Source: an uncultured Prevotella sp. (GTDB taxonomy: Bacteria; Bacteroidota; Bacteroidia; Bacteroidales; Bacteroidaceae). Taken from it: a DNA stretch of 64,000 nt. How positions within the stretch are numbered: the first letter of the stretch is position 1; each line of letters begins with the position of its first letter. The stretch covers positions 7,755 through 71,754 of the forward strand of contig USEC01000005.1 of NCBI GenBank assembly GCA_900553595.1. The letters are read 5' to 3'. The notes under the pieces were generated by a model. It ran no database searches, was not told the DNA's origin, and saw nothing but the letters and a program-made list of their open reading frames with translations. Shown piece by piece: positions 59,400 through 64,000 of the stretch. Position numbers and translations under genes: made by a program.

Positions 59400-61064
59400 T
59401 TATGACAGACCTTCAATCTCTCCGTTCACTATGTCGATAACATTGGCCTGCGGAACCTTCGGCAATCCCGGCATACGCATGATGCTTCCTGCCACGGCGA
59501 CTATCATTTCGGCACCGGCATTGATTACAATGTCGCGCACATTCACATCGAATCCCGATGCCACGCAATAGAGTTTCGGGTCGGTAGAGAACGAGTATTG
59601 CGTCTTGGCGATGCATACGGGGAAACGACTGTAGCCTGATTCGGCAGCCAACTGCAGCTTTTTCTTCGCCTGGACAGAGAAGCTTACGGATGCGGCGCCA
59701 TAGATGTTCTTCGCCACTTTCTCTATCTTTGTCTCCAGAGAGTCGGTGTCTTCGTATGCAAGACGCAGCGGTCCGGAAGGCTTCCGCTCTATGGTTTCCA
59801 CCACAAGGCGTGCCAGATCGGCAGCACCCTTGCCTCCTTCGGCGTAGGCATCGTTCTCGGCGAAACCTATAGAATGCTCCTCGCAGTAGCGTTTCACAAT
59901 AGCTATCTCTTCAGGCACATCGCCGGCGTAACGGTTGAAAGCCACGACTACGGTCTGACCATACGACTGCAGGTTACGGATGTGCTTGTCGAGGTTTGCC
60001 AAACCCTTTGTGAGTCCGTCGCTGTCGGGCTTCTTTATGTCCTCGACGGGCACTCCTCCGTGCATCTTCAAGCCCTGCGCTGTCGCCACGATGATGGTGA
60101 GTTTGGGCTGAAGTCCGCTCTTGCGGCACTTTATATCGTAGAACTTCTCGGCTCCGAGGTCGGCTCCGAATCCCGCTTCAGTGATGACATAGTCGCCGAA
60201 AGTCATTGCCATCTTGGTGGCAAGTATTGAGTTGCAGCCGTGAGCAATGTTGGCAAACGGTCCGCCATGCACAAAGGCTGCGGTGTTTTCGGTAGTCTGT
60301 ACGAGGTTCGGCGACAGTGCGTCGCGCAGCAATACGGTGATGGCGCCAGCCACACCAAGGTCCTTCACGGTGAAAGGCTTGCCTTCGACGGTGTAGCCGA
60401 GGAGTATGTTCTCTATGCGGCGACGCAGGTCATCCTCGTCGGTAGCAAGGCAAAGTATGGCCATTATCTCCGATGCCGGGGTGATGTCGAAGCCCGATTC
60501 GCGCACGATGCCATTGGCTTTGCCGCCCATTCCGGTTACGATGTCACGCAATCCGCGGTCGTTCACATCAAGCACGCGGTTCCAGAGCACCTCGCGCAAA
60601 GCAAAACCGTTGTCGCGGTTCTGGTACATATAGTTGTCGAGCAAAGCCGTTATCATGTTGTGTGCCGATGTTATGGCATGGAAATCACCCGTGAAGTGCA
60701 GGTTGATTTTGTCCATCGGGAGCACCTGTGTATGGCCTCCTCCGCAAGCACCGCCCTTGAGTCCGAAGCACGGGCCGAGCGAGGGTTCACGCAAGGCGCA
60801 TATCGCTTTCCGTCCGATGTGCGCGAGTCCGAGAGCCAATCCTATTGTCACCGTCGTCTTGCCGATGCCCGCTTTGGTGGGAGTGATGGCAGTGACGAGG
60901 ATAAGATTGCTCTTCTTCACACGTTCTTCGTCGATGAGTTTTGTCGGCACTTTGGCTATATAGTGCCCGTAATGTTCAAGTTCTGCCGTGGGAATGCCGT
61001 ATTCGGCAGCCACTTCTTCGATGTTCTTCAGCTTTGTACTGCGTGCTATTTCTATGTCTGTCAT
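59400..61064 (-). CDS. fhs: Formate-tetrahydrofolate ligase
   Basis: 554 residues from [10 protein letters not shown] at 61064. ATP-dependent formation of 10-formyl-THF, supplying one-carbon units for purines and fMet. P-loop [20 protein letters not shown] near 62, [20 protein letters not shown] near 91, and a late [17 protein letters not shown] motif near 530. The length is family-normal. A minus-strand -7-like box TACCTTTGT is at 61202-61210. A serine hydrolase gene follows in the same unit. Confidence 0.96.
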   Translation of the reverse strand: MTDIEIARSTKLKNIEEVAAEYGIPTAELEHYGHYIAKVPTKLIDEERVKKSNLILVTAITPTKAGIGKTTVTIGLALGLAHIGRKAICALREPSLGPCFGLKGGACGGGHTQVLPMDKINLHFTGDFHAITSAHNMITALLDNYMYQNRDNGFALREVLWNRVLDVNDRGLRDIVTGMGGKANGIVRESGFDITPASEIMAILCLATDEDDLRRRIENILLGYTVEGKPFTVKDLGVAGAITVLLRDALSPNLVQTTENTAAFVHGGPFANIAHGCNSILATKMAMTFGDYVITEAGFGADLGAEKFYDIKCRKSGLQPKLTIIVATAQGLKMHGGVPVEDIKKPDSDGLTKGLANLDKHIRNLQSYGQTVVVAFNRYAGDVPEEIAIVKRYCEEHSIGFAENDAYAEGGKGAADLARLVVETIERKPSGPLRLAYEDTDSLETKIEKVAKNIYGAASVSFSVQAKKKLQLAAESGYSRFPVCIAKTQYSFSTDPKLYCVASGFDVNVRDIVINAGAEMIVAVAGSIMRMPGLPKVPQANVIDIVNGEIEGLS

Positions 61065-61245
61065 AACATTAAAATGTATCGTAAATGTATTATCTGAAAA
61101 CAAACCGGCGCAAAGCACAGTCCGAGATACGCCAGAAACCTACTGCGGTCCTTGTTCTCCGGATTGTGCTTCACGCCGATATTATCTTTCTCTTTCACGT
61201 TACAAAGGTAATGACTTTATTCGAAATACGGAATTAAAAAATCAC

Positions 61246-61277
61246 AAAAAAAGAGAAGTGCCGCCATGACACTTCTC
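61246..61277 (-). terminator. Terminator after the GH130 gene
   Basis: GAGAAGTG pairs with CACTTCTC around a short loop and ends in TTTTTTT on the minus strand. Confidence 0.85.
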
Positions 61278-61309
61278 CCTTATGCTGATTCCGCACTGCG
61301 CGGCAACAT

Positions 61310-62308
61310 TTAGATGATGCTGTTCTTCTTTGTCCATTCCACGATTTCAGGAATGTATCCGAATGCAAGACCGGTGACTGTGTCGGCGCAACCGTAATAG
61401 ACTGCCACCTTGCCCGACTCCGGATCGTGCAGTTCGGCGCACGGGAAGCACACGTTAGGCACATCGCCCATGCACTCGTAAGGTGTCTGCGGCGAGATGA
61501 GGTAGGGTCCTGAGCGGTGTGTTGCCTTCCAGGGCTGTTCCAGATCGAGCAGTGCCGAGCCGAAGGCATAGACATAACCGTTGCACGAACGCAGCACGCC
61601 GTGATAGAAGAGGAGCCATCCTTCTGATGTCTCGATAGGTATAGGACCCGCTCCTATCTTCATGCACTGCCATGCACTGAGTTCGAAAGCGGCAGGAGCC
61701 ATGACATGACGGTGGCGTCCCCAGAACTCCATATCGGGCGATTCACTGTAGAAGATGTCGCCGAAGGGGGTGTGTCCGGTGTCGCTCGGACGGCTCAGCA
61801 TGGCGAAGTTGCCGTTGATTTTCTTCGGGAAGAGCACTCCGTTGCGGTTGTAGGGAAGGAATGCATTCTCAAGCTGGTGGAATGTCTTGAAGTCCTTTGT
61901 CCATGCCACTCCGATTGTAGGACCGTGATAACCGTTGCACCATGTGACATAGTAGCGATCCTCAATGAAGCACACGCGCGGGTCGTAGCCGTACACCCAC
62001 TGTCCTATCTCCTTGTTGTCGCACTCGAAACGCAGCGGTTCCTCGTTGATGTTCCAGTTCACACCGTCCTTTGAGAAACCCACATGGAGCACCATGCGGC
62101 GGTTGGTGTCGTCGCAGCGGAACACTCCTGCGAAGCCTTCGCCAAAGGGAACGACGGCGCTATTGAATATGCTGTTGCTTGTAGGCAGCAGGTCGCGCGG
62201 GATGATAGGGTTCTTTGAACAACGCCACATTACGGCATTCGAACCTTCAGGGCGATCTTCCCAAGGCATGTTTGGCAACGGATTGCCAGTGATAGTCAAT
62301 TTGCTCAT
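61310..62308 (-). CDS. GH130-family beta-mannoside phosphorylase
   Basis: 332 residues from [10 protein letters not shown] at 62308. Five-bladed propeller family of phosphorylases acting on beta-1,4-mannosides. Visible are [20 protein letters not shown] near 33 with [16 protein letters not shown] just after, [18 protein letters not shown] near 105 with the proposed catalytic aspartate, and [20 protein letters not shown] near 217. The closest type by eye is 4-O-beta-mannosyl-glucose phosphorylase of mannan pathways, but subfamily assignment needs alignment. The MFS transporter gene upstream on the same strand would import the disaccharide. Confidence 0.9.
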   Translation of the reverse strand: MSKLTITGNPLPNMPWEDRPEGSNAVMWRCSKNPIIPRDLLPTSNSIFNSAVVPFGEGFAGVFRCDDTNRRMVLHVGFSKDGVNWNINEEPLRFECDNKEIGQWVYGYDPRVCFIEDRYYVTWCNGYHGPTIGVAWTKDFKTFHQLENAFLPYNRNGVLFPKKINGNFAMLSRPSDTGHTPFGDIFYSESPDMEFWGRHRHVMAPAAFELSAWQCMKIGAGPIPIETSEGWLLFYHGVLRSCNGYVYAFGSALLDLEQPWKATHRSGPYLISPQTPYECMGDVPNVCFPCAELHDPESGKVAVYYGCADTVTGLAFGYIPEIVEWTKKNSII

Positions 62309-62425
62309 AATTGTAAATGATTTAAGCCCCGCCACCTGCCGCTCTCATTCCGGCGTCAGTGTGGCGTGCCTTATTGTTAATATGTTGTATTTCCAGTTTT
62401 CATTCCGTCCCGTATTCTTCCGGGC

Positions 62426-63757
62426 TTACTTCTTCTTGTCGGGATAGGTGAACGGCACGAACCATGTAATGAGGAATGCCGGGATGGTGCAGAAGAGCAC
62501 GAACACGAAGAAGTGGCGGTAGCCGAGCATGTCGCTAACATATCCGCTGAGCATTCCGGGAAGCATCACGCCGAGGTTCATTATGCCCGATGCGAACGCA
62601 TAGTGAGCCATCTGGTGCTTGCCGGGGGCTATCTGCTGCATCATGAAGAGCGTGAGTCCGACGAAACCGAAGCCGTAGCCGAAGTATTCGAGCACTATAC
62701 CACCACCGATGAGCCACAGGCTTTCGGGCTGATAGTATGCCAGCAGCGTGTATGCCACAAATGGAAGGTTGAACACGCAGCACAGCGAGAAGAGCGACTT
62801 CTGCAGTCCGCGGTGTGCCACATAGTAGCCTGCGAGGATGCTTCCTATCACGAATGCTGCGGCACCGAACGTTCCGTAGCACAAACCTATCTCCTTTTCA
62901 GAGAGTCCCAGTCCCTCATTGGCACGGTCGGCCTTAAGGAACAGGGGCACAATCTTCATCACAAAGCCCTCGGCAAAGCGGTAGAGCACGATGAAACAGA
63001 TATAATATATAATGTGACGCTTGCGGAAAAGATCGACAAAGACATTGCCCAGTTCCACCATAGTCTCCTTGAATCCCGGACGGTCGGCGGCATCCTTCCT
63101 ATCCTCCGAAGGCACGAACTTGGCATTGTAAAGTCCCAGCAGCACCATGATGACGCCTATCACCGCCATAATTATCGTCCACGCCATGACCGTACCCTGC
63201 CGTTTTGCGGCGGCAGCGGCAGCGGCGTCGAGAGCCGAGACATCGCCCGTGTAGCTCTCGATGAGCATTCCGGCGAGATAGACAAGGCCTCCCGTCGCGG
63301 CGATTTTGGCTATGTTGTAGAAGGCACCCTGCCATCCTATGTAGCGTGCCTGGTCGTCCTTCGACAGCGAAGCCATATATACTCCGTCGGCGGCGACATC
63401 GTGTGTCGCGCCGCTGAATGCTATGATGCCGAGCAACGCTATGCACACTGCGAAGAAATTGGGCAGATGCAGCGCGAGAGCCACGAGCCCGAAGATGCAG
63501 CCTGTGGCTATCTGTGTGAAGATGACGAAGAACTTCTTGGTCTTGTAGATTTCGAGAAGCGGACTCCACAACGGCTTCAGTGTCCACGGGAACATTATTA
63601 TCGAGGTCCACAAGGCTATCTGTGCGTCAGACACATCAAGGCCTTTGAACATGAGTGTACACACCATATTGAGCACCACAAAGGGCATACCCATGGCGAA
63701 ATAGAGAGTAGGCACCCACGAAATGGGGCTGCGCTGTTTGGTTTCGGTAAGTTCCAT
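62426..63757 (-). CDS. MFS transporter (probable mannoside importer)
   Basis: 443 residues with about twelve membrane helices (for example LYFAMGMPFVVLNMVCTLMF near 18, and FGAAAFVIGSILAGYYVAH near 297). The loop WTLKPLWSPLLEIYKTKKF near 58 is typical of AmpG-like Bacteroidota sugar permeases. An alanine-rich cytoplasmic or periplasmic loop lies near 180. Placed directly ahead of a GH130 phosphorylase, it is likely the inner-membrane importer for the phosphorylase substrate. A minus -7 box TAACTTTGC lies at 63840-63848. Confidence 0.87.
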   Translation of the reverse strand: MELTETKQRSPISWVPTLYFAMGMPFVVLNMVCTLMFKGLDVSDAQIALWTSIIMFPWTLKPLWSPLLEIYKTKKFFVIFTQIATGCIFGLVALALHLPNFFAVCIALLGIIAFSGATHDVAADGVYMASLSKDDQARYIGWQGAFYNIAKIAATGGLVYLAGMLIESYTGDVSALDAAAAAAAKRQGTVMAWTIIMAVIGVIMVLLGLYNAKFVPSEDRKDAADRPGFKETMVELGNVFVDLFRKRHIIYYICFIVLYRFAEGFVMKIVPLFLKADRANEGLGLSEKEIGLCYGTFGAAAFVIGSILAGYYVAHRGLQKSLFSLCCVFNLPFVAYTLLAYYQPESLWLIGGGIVLEYFGYGFGFVGLTLFMMQQIAPGKHQMAHYAFASGIMNLGVMLPGMLSGYVSDMLGYRHFFVFVLFCTIPAFLITWFVPFTYPDKKK

Positions 63758-63839
63758 TTATTTCTTTCGTATTTTGTTTTAAGATTAGCACCGCTGCTTT
63801 GCAGTCAGGATAGGATTTGTGGCAAATTGCCTTATTATT

Positions 63840-63848
63840 GCAAAGTTA
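63840..63848 (-). promoter_or_regulatory. -7 box of the MFS/GH130 operon
   Basis: TAACTTTGC on the minus strand, about 80 bp before the MFS ATG; the -33 box is not evident. Confidence 0.5.
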
Positions 63849-63942
63849 TACATTTTCTTCGACACTTTGCAGCATTTGAAAACAAAAAATCGGTACATAT
63901 ATCACTTTTTAGGTTCGCCGTTGAGTTGGCGGCAATATTTAA

Positions 63943-63978
63943 AAGTAAAAAGGTAAAAAAGTAAAAAAGTAAAAAGAT
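63943..63978. repeat. Short A-rich tandem repeat
   Basis: Four to five tandem copies of an 8-bp unit close to GTAAAAAA. This looks like a simple-sequence tract at an intergenic edge and could vary in length. Confidence 0.6.
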
Positions 63979-64000
63979 AGGAGGTCGGGCGTCTCGCTCG

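Overview
This 64 kb window comes from a Bacteroidota chromosome, most likely order Bacteroidales and probably a Prevotella-like genus. Three things point there: most visible promoters carry the Bacteroidota -7 box TAnnTTTGC, often with TTTG or CTTG 19-20 bp upstream; one protease ends in a domain resembling a type IX secretion sorting signal; and the gene content fits (PyrK/PyrD, DAHP synthase-chorismate mutase fusion, GH115, GH130, DUF1846, TIGR02757). It is ordinary housekeeping chromosome with a few accessory pockets. I see no prophage, conjugative element, intact insertion sequence, rRNA operon or CRISPR array.

Layout. 1-4.5 kb: start of ffh, then recQ and recJ. 5-7.7 kb: a two-gene peptidase operon. 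7.9-11.7 kb: patatin-like lipase, a trmD operon whose leader carries an inverted-repeat element, and a TIGR02757 gene. 12.2-16.8 kb: tyrosine phosphatase, gdhA, a nuclease-family protein. 15.7-19.1 kb: an aromatic amino-acid operon (pheA, aminotransferase, DAHP synthase-chorismate mutase) behind a complete phenylalanine attenuator with an 8-Phe leader peptide. 19-25.7 kb: TPR protein, a 36-residue ORF with a perfect Shine-Dalgarno, SIMPL protein, an unusual WecB-like protein, SPFH/NfeD pair and a putative outer-membrane barrel. 25.8-29.6 kb: a CopA-type ATPase lacking most of its nucleotide-binding domain, and pyrK-pyrD. 30-34.4 kb: two small unknown proteins, ferritin, a candidate small RNA, aroC, slyD. 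34.5-42.2 kb: secreted subtilisin-like protease, M48 lipoprotein, GH115 glucuronidase and a secreted esterase. 42.3-51 kb: DUF1846, agmatine deiminase, YeiH transporter, rubredoxin, tRNA-Phe, an AT-rich unknown gene and mutS2. 51-57.3 kb: an overlapping gene pair (membrane TIR protein plus exported TPR protein) and a predicted flavinylated electron-transfer pair. 58-63.8 kb: fhs with a serine hydrolase, then GH130 with an MFS transporter.

The most striking signal is not a gene. Eight intergenic loci each carry an array of 15-bp palindromes (consensus AAASAAGNCTTSTTT) at an exact 22-bp period, four units in seven loci and three in the eighth. I do not recognise this family. Two other dispersed elements are visible: a 194-195 bp MITE with 3-bp TNA target duplications (two full copies, one fragment), and a 167-bp element with GGTGTGTCAAAA termini. 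Other items worth attention are the phenylalanine attenuator, the TIR/TPR pair, the shortened CopA, the WecB-like protein without two catalytic residues, and two promoter-to-terminator small RNA candidates.
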